A stretch of 64,000 nucleotides of DNA from Hymenobacter sp. CRA2 (GCF_002007105.1 NZ_MVBC01000001.1:248001-312000); one strand, 5' to 3'; shown: positions 6,873 to 16,096, numbered from the stretch's first letter. Numbers and translations are program-made. Notes: a model not told the origin generated them from the letters alone.

Positions 6873-9476
6873 TTAGCGGATTTGCTGACCGATGATGAAG
6901 TGGAACTTGCCTTTGTCCTGCTTGCCCGAGATGCCCACAGGTATCGGCACGTTGTCGAAGCCGTAGCCGTAGTCGAAGCCAAGCAAACCAAATGCCGACA
7001 TGAAGATGCGGGCCCCTACGCCGGCCGAGCGGTACAGCTTGAAGGGGTTGTACTGGCTGTATTTGTCAAACGAGTTGCCGGCCTCAGCAAAGCCGAGCAC
7101 GAACACCGTAGCCGCGGGGTTGAGCGACACGGGGTAGCGCAGCTCCATCACGTACTTGTTGAAGGCAATGCCGCCGCTTTCGTTCTGCCGGGCCGTCGGA
7201 ATGGCGAAGTTGTCGTTCGGGTCGTCGTACCCGCGCAGGCCCACGTATTCGGTACCCACCAGGAAGTTGGATGCCCCGCCGAAGCCCAGGCCCGCGCCGC
7301 CCAGCTTGAAGCGTTCAAACGGCCCGAAGGCGCGGTTCTTGTTGTAACGGCCGATAAAGCCAAAGTGCGCCCGGGTGTTGAGCACCAGCTTGCCGCCCAA
7401 CGGCGTAAACCACGAGGCGTCGAACATCCACTTGTGGAATTCCACCCACTCGTTCACGTTCGGGTGCGAGCCTTTGAAGATGGAGTACGGCGGCGTCAGG
7501 TTCAACGACAGCGACAGAGCCGAACCGCGACGGGTAAAGGTCGGGTTGTCGGTGCTGTTGCGCGACAGGGTCGTGTTGAACGTGATGTTGTTGGCGTTAC
7601 CCGTACTGAAGCCCGTGAAATACGGGTAATCCTTCAGCTTGTACTGGCTAAACGACAAGCTGTTGCTGAGCGTGAAGTAGTCATCAGGCCAGCGCAGGCG
7701 GCGACCAAGGCCCACCGAAGCGCTGTTCACCTTGATGTAGCTGCCCGATTTGATATCGAAGCTGCTGCCGTTGGCGTAGCGCTGAATGCTTTTGTTCAAG
7801 CTCACAGTCAGCGAGTTGGGCTTGCGCCCGCCGAGCCAGGGCTCCGTAAATGAAAGCGAGTAAGACTGGTACTGCAAGCCGTTGGCCTGCATGTTCAGCG
7901 CCAGGCGCTGCCCGTCGCCGCCCGGCACGGGGCGCCAGTTGCGCAGGTCAGTGGCTTTGCGCAGCGAGAAGTTGTTGAACACCAGACCCACCGTACCGAT
8001 GAAGCCGGCGTAACCGCCCCAGCCGCCCGAAAGCGTAATCTGGTCGGAGGGCTTTTCCGATACCGTGTAGTTGATGTCCACGGTACCGTCGGCCGGGTTC
8101 GGCACCGGGTTCAAGCCCACCTTCTCCGGGTCAAAGTAGCCGAGCGAGGAAATTTCCCGCTGCGAGCGGATCAGCAGCTCGCGGTTGAACTTGTCGCCCG
8201 GCAGCGTGCGCAGTTCGCGCCGGATTACGTGGTCCGACGTCTTGGTATTACCGGCAATGTTGACCTCTTTAATGCGTGCCTGTACCCCTTCCGAAATGCG
8301 CATCTCGATATCAATCGAGTCGCCTTCCACCCGGGTTTCCACCGGGTCGAGCTGGAAGAACAGGTAGCCGTCATTCATGTACAGCGACGTCACGTCCTGC
8401 CCCGTGGGGTTGTAGTTTAGGCGCTTATCGAGCGACTCTTTGCTGTAAATGTCGCCCTTCTTGATACCCAGTACCGAAGACAGGGTGCGGTCATCATACA
8501 GATAATTCCCGCTCCAGGCGACATTGCGGAAGTAGTACTTCGGGCCTTCGTCCACGTAGATACGCAGCGTCAGCCGGTCAGCTTCGCGCACGGTGGCTTT
8601 GTGAATGCCAAACTTGCCGTTTTCGCGGCCCAGCCAATAGTAACTGTACTGCGCCTGCACCGGCACCAGCGAATCGCCCGTGATGATGGCGTCGCGGTAG
8701 CCCTGGGAATTGTAGAAGTCGAGGACCTTTTGCTTGTCGGCCTCAAACTCCGTTTTCTGGAACTTGCCCGCGTTCAGGAATTTGTACGACTTCTTTTCCT
8801 TGGTCTTCTTCATCTTGCCCTTCAGCTTGCCATCCTTGATGGCCTCGTTGCCGATAAAGCTGATGTCGGACAAGCGTACTTTCTCGCCGCGCTGCACGTC
8901 GATTACCAGCTCGACGCTGTTGGGCAGCGTCGAGTCGGGTTCTTGCGTGATGTCCACCTTCACGTTCATGAACCCCTTGTCAGTATAGAACTTGCGTACT
9001 GCCTGACGGGTATTGCTCAGCAAGGCATCGGTCACCACTTTGCCCCGCACAATTTTGATCTTGTTGCGCAGCTCGTCGGCCTGGGTCTTGTTGATGCTCG
9101 TGAAGAAGATCTTGGACAAACGCGCCCGCTCTTTCAGCTGAAAGTCCAGAAACACCCGGTTGCCTTCGATGTGGTCAACGACCACCTTCACGTCGCCCAG
9201 AATGCCTTGGTCCCAGAGGCGGCGAATGGCGCGGCCAAGTTCTTCGCCCGGAATAGAGACAGGGTCCCCGACCTTCAACCCGGTCAGGCCAATCATCGTA
9301 TTGGGGTCGAGGTAACGAACACCGCTGATGGTAATACCACCGATTTCGTAACGCTGGGGTTCCTGGCTGGCCGTACCAGCTGCTGGCGTGGTCTGCGCCT
9401 GCAGGCTACCGGCTGTCAGCCCCAGCAGCAGCCCCGTCAGCAATGTGCCGCGGAGCCGCGGGAAGAAAGAACTCAT
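6873..9476 (-). CDS. bamA: BamA, outer membrane protein assembly factor
   Basis: 867 residues. A signal peptide ends at about residue 27 (GSLQAQ). POTRA domains follow over roughly residues 40-440, with typical beginnings such as IGGITISGVRYLDPNTM, LSDISFIGNEAIKDG and IKEVNIAGNTKTSDHVIRRELRTLPGD. A C-terminal Omp85 barrel runs to the end, including the surface-antigen segment KLGGAGLGFGGASNFLVGTEYVGLRGY. BamA inserts and folds outer-membrane beta-barrels. The gene lies 13 bases after uppS and before two skp/ompH genes, the usual order in Bacteroidota. The chain ends in QQIR rather than the aromatic end common in Proteobacteria. Confidence 0.96.
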   Translation of the reverse strand: MSSFFPRLRGTLLTGLLLGLTAGSLQAQTTPAAGTASQEPQRYEIGGITISGVRYLDPNTMIGLTGLKVGDPVSIPGEELGRAIRRLWDQGILGDVKVVVDHIEGNRVFLDFQLKERARLSKIFFTSINKTQADELRNKIKIVRGKVVTDALLSNTRQAVRKFYTDKGFMNVKVDITQEPDSTLPNSVELVIDVQRGEKVRLSDISFIGNEAIKDGKLKGKMKKTKEKKSYKFLNAGKFQKTEFEADKQKVLDFYNSQGYRDAIITGDSLVPVQAQYSYYWLGRENGKFGIHKATVREADRLTLRIYVDEGPKYYFRNVAWSGNYLYDDRTLSSVLGIKKGDIYSKESLDKRLNYNPTGQDVTSLYMNDGYLFFQLDPVETRVEGDSIDIEMRISEGVQARIKEVNIAGNTKTSDHVIRRELRTLPGDKFNRELLIRSQREISSLGYFDPEKVGLNPVPNPADGTVDINYTVSEKPSDQITLSGGWGGYAGFIGTVGLVFNNFSLRKATDLRNWRPVPGGDGQRLALNMQANGLQYQSYSLSFTEPWLGGRKPNSLTVSLNKSIQRYANGSSFDIKSGSYIKVNSASVGLGRRLRWPDDYFTLSNSLSFSQYKLKDYPYFTGFSTGNANNITFNTTLSRNSTDNPTFTRRGSALSLSLNLTPPYSIFKGSHPNVNEWVEFHKWMFDASWFTPLGGKLVLNTRAHFGFIGRYNKNRAFGPFERFKLGGAGLGFGGASNFLVGTEYVGLRGYDDPNDNFAIPTARQNESGGIAFNKYVMELRYPVSLNPAATVFVLGFAEAGNSFDKYSQYNPFKLYRSAGVGARIFMSAFGLLGFDYGYGFDNVPIPVGISGKQDKGKFHFIIGQQIR

Positions 9477-9489
9477 CGAAGGAAAAAAC

Positions 9490-10236
9490 TTACGAAACGG
9501 TCAGTTGCTCACTGGTCTTGCCAAAGCGACGTTCCCGGCGCTGGTAGGCCAGTATCGCTTCGTAGAAATGCTCACGCCGAAAATCCGGCCACAGCAACTC
9601 GGTGATGTATAATTCGGTGTAGGCCAGCTGCCAAAGCAAAAAGTTGCTGATGCGCTGTTCGCCGCTGGTTCGGATCAGCAGCTCCGGATCGGGAATGCCC
9701 GCCGTCGACAAATAGCCAGCCAGCATGTCCTCCCCTACCTGCGCCGGAGTTACCCTACCGGCCGCTACATCTCCGGCTAACCGCCGCGCGGCCTGCGCCA
9801 AGTCCCAGCGGCCGCTGTAGCTCAGGGCCAACACCAGCGTGGTGCGGCTGCCCGTCGCCGTCAGCTCCATGGCCTCGGCCAGTTCGCGCTGGCAGGATGC
9901 CGGCAGTTGGCTGACGTCGCCAATGGCCTGCAACCGGATGTTGTTCTTCAGCAGCGTAGGCGTTTCCTGGCGGATCGTGTGTACCAGCAGTTGCATCAAG
10001 GCCATTACCTCGTGCGTAGGCCGGCCCCAGTTTTCCGTCGAGAAAGCGTAGAGCGTCAGGTACGAAACGCCAAGCTCGGCAGCAGCCTCCACCGTGTCGC
10101 GAACAGCGGTGATGGCGCTTTGGTGCCCGAAGATGCGAAGCCCGCCGCGCTTCTTTGCCCAACGGCCATTGCCGTCCATTATCACGGCAACGTGAGCGGG
10201 TATGCGAGCAGGGTCAATAGCGGTAAGGGCCGACAT
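9490..10236 (-). CDS. uppS: UppS, undecaprenyl (isoprenyl) diphosphate synthase
   Basis: 248 residues, the normal length of cis-prenyltransferases. All family motifs are present: HVAVIMDGNGRWAKKRG near residue 15 with the catalytic Asp, LTLYAFSTENWGRP, and RTSGEQRISNFLLWQLAYTE followed by LLWPDF. It adds isopentenyl units to farnesyl diphosphate to make the C55 carrier for peptidoglycan and polysaccharide synthesis. It is the gene just upstream of bamA, with a 13-base gap, so lipid-carrier supply and outer-membrane assembly share a transcript. Confidence 0.97.
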   Translation of the reverse strand: MSALTAIDPARIPAHVAVIMDGNGRWAKKRGGLRIFGHQSAITAVRDTVEAAAELGVSYLTLYAFSTENWGRPTHEVMALMQLLVHTIRQETPTLLKNNIRLQAIGDVSQLPASCQRELAEAMELTATGSRTTLVLALSYSGRWDLAQAARRLAGDVAAGRVTPAQVGEDMLAGYLSTAGIPDPELLIRTSGEQRISNFLLWQLAYTELYITELLWPDFRREHFYEAILAYQRRERRFGKTSEQLTVS

Positions 10237-10316
10237 GCGTACTGTTTGCGTAAAAGAGGCCGCAAGTTACGCAAATGGTTGCACACGCCCGGCTGATTCC
10301 CTTGGCGCAGATGCTC

Positions 10317-11045
10317 CTACTCAGACTGATAAGATTCGGGGCAACGGATTTTGTAAAAGGTATAGGACACGCTGACGCCCGTGTAGTAGTACCAGTCCTG
10401 ATCGAAGCGGTTGGCTACGGCCGGGCTCTGATCTTTCACGTGGTCGATGAGGTCGGTAATGGCTTTGCGGGCGCCGGTTTCCAGGCCCAGGTTCCAGTGA
10501 CGCGACAACGCTAATTTGAGGCCCACGCCGGCAGGCACTGCTACTCCCAAGGTATTGCTCGACTGCTCAAAGCCCGGCAGCGGCCCGGTAGTTTTGGTAA
10601 AGGCTATAAAGCCCGCAAGGCCTACGTACACATACGGGGTGAGGTGGACCTTGTCGCGACGGTTGTGGTATTTGAAGAAGTTATATTCCACCGTGCCTGC
10701 GACGTCGAGCAACGAGCCCTTCATGCTGGCTTGCCGGTAAGCTGACAGCGGCACCGTGTTACCGTTTTCGCCAATCACATCGGCATCATTGGCGCGGATC
10801 AGACCGTAAGTCGCCGTGCCGCGTAGAGTTATCGGCACCGAAATATCCTTGCGGTAGAAGGCTGATACTGCCGGGCGGTTGTTCAGCAGCCGGTATTCCG
10901 GGGCCAAATCACCCTTGTAATTGAGGGCGCCGAGGCCAACGCCAATTTCGCTGGTGTTTTGCGCGCTGGCCGCATGGGCAAAAAAAACGCTCCCTGCTTG
11001 CACGGAGCAAACAAGGAGCGTTTTGAAGAGGAGTTGCTTGGTCAT
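10317..11045 (-). CDS. Outer-membrane beta-barrel protein, DUF6089-like (second copy)
   Basis: 242 residues with a signal peptide ending AHAASAQ. The mature protein is rich in alternating strands and glycine and begins SEIGVGLGALNYKGDLAPEYRL, the same pattern as in the preceding gene (VGLSLNAMNYFGDIVPKPSI), so both belong to the small barrel group called DUF6089 in Bacteroidota. Eight or so strands are plausible. Function is unknown. It lies 38 bases after its larger paralogue and 80 bases before uppS. One DUF6089 gene is usual at this place in the conserved cluster; two in a row suggest a local duplication. Confidence 0.8.
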   Translation of the reverse strand: MTKQLLFKTLLVCSVQAGSVFFAHAASAQNTSEIGVGLGALNYKGDLAPEYRLLNNRPAVSAFYRKDISVPITLRGTATYGLIRANDADVIGENGNTVPLSAYRQASMKGSLLDVAGTVEYNFFKYHNRRDKVHLTPYVYVGLAGFIAFTKTTGPLPGFEQSSNTLGVAVPAGVGLKLALSRHWNLGLETGARKAITDLIDHVKDQSPAVANRFDQDWYYYTGVSVSYTFYKIRCPESYQSE

Positions 11046-11083
11046 CAGGTGAAAGCTGCGTTGGCGGAGCAGCCAACGACTGA

Positions 11084-11974
11084 TTAACGGAATTTGGGGC
11101 TGCGGATGGCCGGGGCCAAGATGTAGTTCAGCGTAAGACCCGTAACGATGTACCAGTCTTTTTCATTGCTCTTGCCACGCATGCTGCCCGGCTGGTCAAA
11201 GCCAGCAAACTCGCCGGTGCGGCTGCGGGTCACGCCACGGCCAAAGTACTGCGCAGCGGCCGATTGGAGCTGGCTCGGGTCGGCGTAGTTGCCGCTTACG
11301 TCATCCAGGTAGTCGGTGAAGGTCTTGCGCCAGCCGATTTCCAGGCCCAGGTCGAAGCTCTTGTTCAGCTTGTAGCGTACGCCACCGCCGAAGGGAATAG
11401 ACACCTGCCACAGGCTGTAGGTACCGTCGCCGTTTACGCGCTGGCCTTCGGTGCCAAGGGGTTGCAGAGCAACGTAGTTGCCATCAGCGTCAGCTCCTTT
11501 GGGGTTGTGGTGGTACACGGATACACCAGCAAATACGTACGGAACGAAATCCGGGCGCTTCAGGTAGTTGTTGCGGTTTTCAATCAGGTCGAAGATACCA
11601 ACGCCCGACAGTTCGACGATGTCGTTGCGGAAGTTCATGTTCCGGTTGTAGCGGAACTTGGCATCCGGATCGGTAGCGTCGGCGGCTTTGGCGTCGTCAC
11701 CGGTGATGCGGCCGTACGAGAGGGCGGCACGGGCCGAGATACGCGGGGCAAAGCGACGGGTGAAGCTCAGGCCCAAGTTGGGACGCGTAGCAGCGAAACG
11801 CAAGCTGGCAATGCTGGGTTTCGGTACGATGTCGCCAAAATAGTTCATGGCGTTCAGGCTCAGGCCAACGGAGTTGTACTGCTTCCGCTTGCTGAACTGC
11901 TGCGCACTCGCCTGGGAGGCAACCAGCGCCACCGCCAGTACCAGCGTCAGGGTGAGGGTCAAGAGTTTCTTCAT
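11084..11974 (-). CDS. DUF6089 family outer-membrane beta-barrel protein
   Basis: 296 residues. A signal peptide ending VASQASAQ is followed by NSVGLSLNAMNYFGDIVPKPS, typical of DUF6089, then repeated strand patterns such as RAALSYGRITGDDAKA, VPYVFAGVSVYHHNPKG and SFDLGLEIGWRKTFTDYLDDVSG. It is probably a porin-like or structural barrel of 8-10 strands. A Bacteroidota promoter (TTG, 23 bases, TACTTTTG) lies about 80 bases upstream, so this gene can head the DUF6089-UppS-BamA-OmpH transcript independently of the NAD kinase genes before it. Confidence 0.85.
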   Translation of the reverse strand: MKKLLTLTLTLVLAVALVASQASAQQFSKRKQYNSVGLSLNAMNYFGDIVPKPSIASLRFAATRPNLGLSFTRRFAPRISARAALSYGRITGDDAKAADATDPDAKFRYNRNMNFRNDIVELSGVGIFDLIENRNNYLKRPDFVPYVFAGVSVYHHNPKGADADGNYVALQPLGTEGQRVNGDGTYSLWQVSIPFGGGVRYKLNKSFDLGLEIGWRKTFTDYLDDVSGNYADPSQLQSAAAQYFGRGVTRSRTGEFAGFDQPGSMRGKSNEKDWYIVTGLTLNYILAPAIRSPKFR

Positions 11975-12050
11975 ACTACTAGTGGAGCGAGGTTGTTATA
12001 TCGAAGTTCAGAAAGGCAAGAATCCCTTGCAGGCACGGTTGCAGCCAAGA

Positions 12051-12084
12051 CAAAAGTAGTAGGAGCTCTGGGTTTTAAAAACAA
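12051..12084 (-). promoter_or_regulatory. Promoter of the DUF6089-uppS-bamA-ompH operon
   Basis: On the minus strand a TTG (12082-12084) is followed after 23 bases by TACTTTTG (12051-12058), matching the Bacteroidota -33/-7 pattern TTG-N(17-23)-TAnnTTTG. The expected transcript start lies about 70 bases before the DUF6089 ATG. Confidence 0.6.
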
Positions 12085-12106
12085 TCCATAGAAAAAATCC
12101 GATGCT

Positions 12107-13000
12107 TTACACCGAAAATCCAGCTGGATTACGTCTATCAAGCCCCCAATTTAATTTGCTTCGCAACGTGCTGAGGAAATTTACGTGGTTCAACTTAATG
12201 AGTTTGGCATCAAACTTTTCCCGACGCACCGCGACCTGGATACCCGCATCCACGGTAACGGAGCGGGAATCCAGCGACAACAGGTAGTTGTTGCTACGCC
12301 CTTCGATTTCGAAGGAGATGACGCTGCGGTCGGGCACAATGAGAGGCCGCACGTTAAGATTGTGGGGACATACGGGAGCGATGATAAAATTGTTGGTTTG
12401 CGGGAGCATTACCGGCCCGCCGCAGCTCAACGAGTAGCCCGTGGAACCAGTTGGAGTAGAAACCACTAGCCCGTCGGCCCAATACGAATTTAAATACTCG
12501 CCATCGATGTAGGTGTGCACTACGATCATGGACGAGGAGTCGCGCTTCAGGATGGAAAACTCGTTGAGGCCAAAGTCCAGCCCGCCGAACACGTCCGGAT
12601 CGGTATCGGCGTGAATGAGGCTGCGGCTTTCCAGGGTGAAGTGCCCCCGGAACAGGGCATCCAAGGCGTGCGGAATCTGGTCGGGCGACACGGTGGAGAG
12701 AAAGCCGAGCCGGCCGGTGTTGATGCCCAAGATGGGGATTTGCAGGGCCCCGACGTACGTAACGGTGTCGAGCAAGGTACCGTCGCCGCCGATGCTGAGG
12801 GCATAATCGGTGCCGGCCAGGGCGTCGCCCCGCTTGAATAGGGTGATGTTATCGGGCATGCGCAGCTGCTGCTGCAGGCAGGCGTAGAACGACTCGGCCA
12901 CGGCCATCTGGATGCCGCGCGCCGCCAGCTCGTCGAAGAGGACTTGCAGATGAGGGGCCATGTCGGCCTCGAAGGGTTTACCCAGAATGGCGATGCGCAT
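12107..13000 (-). CDS. nadK: NAD kinase
   Basis: 297 residues. The GGDG motif with catalytic Asp is present (ALSIGGDGTLLDTV, about residue 72), followed by ILGINTGRLGFLS, the NE/D substrate region LNEFSILKRDSSSM, and the glycine-rich STPTGSTGYSLSCGGP. The enzyme phosphorylates NAD to NADP and is the only source of NADP in most bacteria. The start codon lies 24 bases after the stop of the Omp85-like gene. The length matches bacterial NadK (about 290). Confidence 0.97.
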   Translation of the reverse strand: MRIAILGKPFEADMAPHLQVLFDELAARGIQMAVAESFYACLQQQLRMPDNITLFKRGDALAGTDYALSIGGDGTLLDTVTYVGALQIPILGINTGRLGFLSTVSPDQIPHALDALFRGHFTLESRSLIHADTDPDVFGGLDFGLNEFSILKRDSSSMIVVHTYIDGEYLNSYWADGLVVSTPTGSTGYSLSCGGPVMLPQTNNFIIAPVCPHNLNVRPLIVPDRSVISFEIEGRSNNYLLSLDSRSVTVDAGIQVAVRREKFDAKLIKLNHVNFLSTLRSKLNWGLDRRNPAGFSV

Positions 13001-13024
13001 ACGCTACAGGCCGCGACGGCCGCG

Positions 13025-14497
13025 TTAGAGGGGAAACTCAGTACGAAGAAAGAAGCCGCCGGTGCCGTGAACCGTGCGAGCATATTCGAAGGTGAACACC
13101 CGGTCGTAGTAAGTAACCAGGTGTAGCCCCATGCCGGCGCTGGCTAACAGCTCGTTGGGCAAATGGTTGGAGGCAGGCACCGAACGCTCGGCGACGAAGC
13201 CAGCATCGGCAAAGGTATTTAAATAGAGCACCAGCGGGATACGGTCGAGGCGGGCGTCGTTGAGCACGGGCACGTTCAGGCGCCCGGCATCGAACAAGCG
13301 CAGCGAGAAGCCCTGACGCAGCACGCCATAGTGCCGCCCGTCGATGACGAAGGCATCGTAGCCGCGCACAAGGGCCTGGCGGAACCCCAGCGCGTGGCTG
13401 TCGGCGTAGGCCAGACGGCGGCTCAGGCGCAGGCGTCCTTCCCCGCCGGCGCTGTAGTAGAAACCGTGGCCGAGGTCGAAATACCGGGCGTACGTCAGGG
13501 AAGCCGTGGTCAGGGGGGCGCTGGACGAGGACAGGAAGAAGCGCTGCCCCAGACTGGCCTGCAGGTACGAGCCGGTGAGCGGGTAAGCAAAGGTGTTGCG
13601 CCGGTTCAACGTGCGCGTCAGCACCACATCGAGGTAGTTGCGGCGGGTGGCGCCCAGGAAATACTCGGGGTTGCGCTGCCGCACCGAATCGGTGATACGC
13701 TCCTCGGTGTAGATGGCTTCCAGGGTAGTAAGCCGCTGCACGGTGCGCCGCCAACGCAGCCCGCCGGTAACGTACCAGCGCTGAATGGGAAAGGTATTGT
13801 CGGCGCGGTAGGCCAGCAGCCGGTCTTCGCTGGTGCGGTAATCGATGGTGTGGCTCTGAAACAGCGAAGCCCCCGCGGATAAGCCCAGGCGCCGCCGATG
13901 CCCGAGCCCAGGCGTGACGTAGAACAGTTCGTACTTGCGGTTGAAACCCAGCTGCAGGTTGGCCATCAGCTGCTCGTTGCGGCCCCGAAAGTTGTAGCGA
14001 CTCAGGTGGATACCGTAGTCGATGCGGCGCCACCGGTCGGGCCGGTTGAGCCACGAGCGGAAGTTGCGGTCGGCCAGGGAGAAGATGGGCACCGGAAAAG
14101 TGTACCACCGCTCCTGCAAGCTAAAGAGGATAATCAGCTCGCCCGCGCGGCAGGTCAGCTGCAGATTGACCTGATTAAACAGCTGTAGATTGAACAGGCG
14201 CCGCCGGTTTTGCTCCAGCCGCCGGGCCAGGCTGCTCGCAGCCAGCGAGTCGCCTTCGTGGATATCCAGCTCGGCGCGCAGTACCCGCTCCTTGGTCACG
14301 TCGTTGCCCACAAATAGAATTTGGGCTACACGCACGGTTTGATAGCCCGGGCACTGAACCAGCATCAGGCTGTCGACGTTGGCGCGCCGGGCGGAATCGG
14401 GCAGGAAAGCAGCATGGGGACGCCCGATCGGCGCCAGCCCAAACCCGGAAACGGCCGTTGCCAGCCAGAGCACGGCAACGAGAAAACCTAGACGCAC
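13025..14497 (-). CDS. Omp85-family outer-membrane protein with a single POTRA-like domain
   Basis: 490 residues. A signal peptide (to about residue 20, ending VSGFG) is followed by one POTRA-like repeat at about 50-125 (RVAQILFVGNDVTKERVLRAELDIHEGDSL, later LFNLQLFNQVNLQL). The rest looks like a 16-strand barrel, including ALVRGYDAFVIDGRHYGVLRQGF, the surface-antigen D15 type segment, and NTFADAGFVAERS near the end. Omp85 proteins insert or export proteins across the outer membrane. This one is much shorter than BamA (867) and lies between a CBS protein (gap of 3 bases) and NAD kinase (gap of 24). Its role may be accessory to BamA or like a TamA or patatin-type barrel; I cannot tell which. 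Confidence 0.8.
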   Translation of the reverse strand: MRLGFLVAVLWLATAVSGFGLAPIGRPHAAFLPDSARRANVDSLMLVQCPGYQTVRVAQILFVGNDVTKERVLRAELDIHEGDSLAASSLARRLEQNRRRLFNLQLFNQVNLQLTCRAGELIILFSLQERWYTFPVPIFSLADRNFRSWLNRPDRWRRIDYGIHLSRYNFRGRNEQLMANLQLGFNRKYELFYVTPGLGHRRRLGLSAGASLFQSHTIDYRTSEDRLLAYRADNTFPIQRWYVTGGLRWRRTVQRLTTLEAIYTEERITDSVRQRNPEYFLGATRRNYLDVVLTRTLNRRNTFAYPLTGSYLQASLGQRFFLSSSSAPLTTASLTYARYFDLGHGFYYSAGGEGRLRLSRRLAYADSHALGFRQALVRGYDAFVIDGRHYGVLRQGFSLRLFDAGRLNVPVLNDARLDRIPLVLYLNTFADAGFVAERSVPASNHLPNELLASAGMGLHLVTYYDRVFTFEYARTVHGTGGFFLRTEFPL

Positions 14498-14500
14498 CAG

Positions 14501-15181
14501 TTACAGACTCAAGTAGCGCAGCAACGAATCGAGTCGGTCCTGATCGGCTTCAGTTACTTCGCCGGCCCCGCTGAACTGCGCCGTAATCACGTAGCCAAAA
14601 CGCTCCAGCGTAGCCACGATGCGGTTCAGGTTGCTGGTGTTGATTCTCAAGGTCAACCGGATGCGGCTTGCCTCGTCGGTATCCTCCGACACGTGGGCGC
14701 TGAGCACTTTGGCGTTGTTTTCCTCGATGTAGCGGCTGATCTGGCTGAGCGAGTAATCCCGCTCGTTCATGGCCAGCACGATGATGCCGTTTTCGCCGGC
14801 GCTGCCAGGCGTCTGGCCAAAGGCAGCCAGCGTATCGCCGACGGTGACTACGCCGAGGTACTCGCGCTGGTCATCGAGCACGGGCACCAGCTGCACCTTG
14901 TTGCGGATGGCCAGCTCCATGACGGTGTAGAAGTGCTGGTCGCGCTGCACGTGCACGTCCGAAAAGCCGAAGGGCACGCTGGCGAGCAGTTGCTCCGGGT
15001 CGGCGGCTACGTCGATGAGGTCAGCCTCGGTAATCATGCCGCGGTACTGCCGGTTCTGAACCACCGGCAGCTGATCCACGTGAAATTCCTCCAGCCAGCG
15101 CGCAGCCTTGCCGGCCGAGTCGGATACCTTCAGCGGCGGAATCATCTGGTTGAGCAAGTCTTCGGCGAGCATCGAATGCAT
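14501..15181 (-). CDS. CBS-domain protein with ACT-like C-terminus
   Basis: 227 residues from the ATG at 15181; an ATG at 15172 is equally possible, and a longer reading to 15250 adds unlikely sequence. Two CBS repeats cover about residues 5-125 (VSDSAGKAARWLEEFHVDQLPVV, then HFYTVMELAIRNKVQLVPVLDDQREYLGVV). An ACT-like region follows (SLSQISRYIEENNAKVLSAHV, then IRLTLRINTSNLNRIVATLERFGYVI). CBS pairs bind adenine nucleotides, so this may sense energy or NAD(P) state. It begins the conserved CBS-NadK-DUF6089-UppS-BamA cluster, and its stop lies 3 bases before the Omp85-like gene. Confidence 0.85.
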   Translation of the reverse strand: MHSMLAEDLLNQMIPPLKVSDSAGKAARWLEEFHVDQLPVVQNRQYRGMITEADLIDVAADPEQLLASVPFGFSDVHVQRDQHFYTVMELAIRNKVQLVPVLDDQREYLGVVTVGDTLAAFGQTPGSAGENGIIVLAMNERDYSLSQISRYIEENNAKVLSAHVSEDTDEASRIRLTLRINTSNLNRIVATLERFGYVITAQFSGAGEVTEADQDRLDSLLRYLSL

Positions 15182-15319
15182 GGCGGCTCGGGGTAAGCGG
15201 TGGAAAGAAGTCGCAGCTATAGAAGCGACAAAGGGCGGCGCGGGTTGCATAGCCCGAGCACAACTTGTGCGGGGCGGCTACCGGTTCCGTCCGAAACTAC
15301 GAGGCAAGCGGCAATTTTG

Positions 15320-16096
15320 CTACGCGGGCTGAGTTACCGGGCCAGGAGCCAGGAACTTACGTAGCAAACGATTAAAGGCCTGGGGCCGCTCCATCATGGG
15401 GGCGTGGCCGCAGTGGTCCAGGAAATGCAGCTCGGCGCGGGGCAGCAGGCGATTGAACTCGTGCGCTACCACCGGCGGGGTAATGGTATCGTTCAGCCCC
15501 CAGATGAGCAGCGTCGGGGCCTGAATTTTGCCGAGGTCCTTGGTCAGGTTGTGCCGCTGAGCCGAGCGCGCGATGGTAATGATGCGCAGGCACTTGGCAT
15601 TGGAGTTGGTGACGTTGAATACCTCGTCCACCAGTTCCTTAGTGGCCACTTTTGGGTCGTAGAAGGTGTAGGCCACGCGCTCCTGCACGTACTGGTAGTC
15701 GCCGCGGCGGGGGAAAGAGCCGCCCATACCATCCTCGAACAGACCGCTGCTGCCGGTCAGCACCAGGCGCTGCACGCGGCCGGGGTTGCGCAGGGTATAC
15801 ACCAAGGCTACGTGGCCGCCAAGGGAGTTGCCGAGTACGGTGGCGGCCTGCATCAGGCCCATGGCTTTGGTGAAGTCTTCTACGAACTCGACCAGGCCCG
15901 AAATGCCGGCCCGCGTGAGGGGCATATCGTAGACGGGCAGCATGGGAATGACCACGCGGTGGGTGCGTGCAAACTCTTCGACGACGCCTTGCCAGTTGCT
16001 GAGCGCGCCGAACAGGCCGTGCAACAACAGCAGGACTTCGCCCTGGCCTTCGTCGACGTACTTAAATCCGTTGTGCTGCTTGATCTGCAATTCCAT
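15320..16096 (-). CDS. Alpha/beta-hydrolase
   Basis: 258 residues. It has the alpha/beta-hydrolase fold: oxyanion-hole segment LLLLHGLFGALSNWQ, nucleophile elbow GNSLGG with Ser91, acid region LLIWGLNDTITPP, and catalytic His in HCGHAPMMERPQAFN near residue 237. The substrate is not evident; esters and carbon-carbon bonds are both cut by members of this family. The start at 16096 overlaps the end of the upstream pabA/trpG gene by 35 bases, so the two are in one operon. A link to folate or aromatic metabolism is only an inference from this overlap. Confidence 0.85.
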   Translation of the reverse strand: MELQIKQHNGFKYVDEGQGEVLLLLHGLFGALSNWQGVVEEFARTHRVVIPMLPVYDMPLTRAGISGLVEFVEDFTKAMGLMQAATVLGNSLGGHVALVYTLRNPGRVQRLVLTGSSGLFEDGMGGSFPRRGDYQYVQERVAYTFYDPKVATKELVDEVFNVTNSNAKCLRIITIARSAQRHNLTKDLGKIQAPTLLIWGLNDTITPPVVAHEFNRLLPRAELHFLDHCGHAPMMERPQAFNRLLRKFLAPGPVTQPA

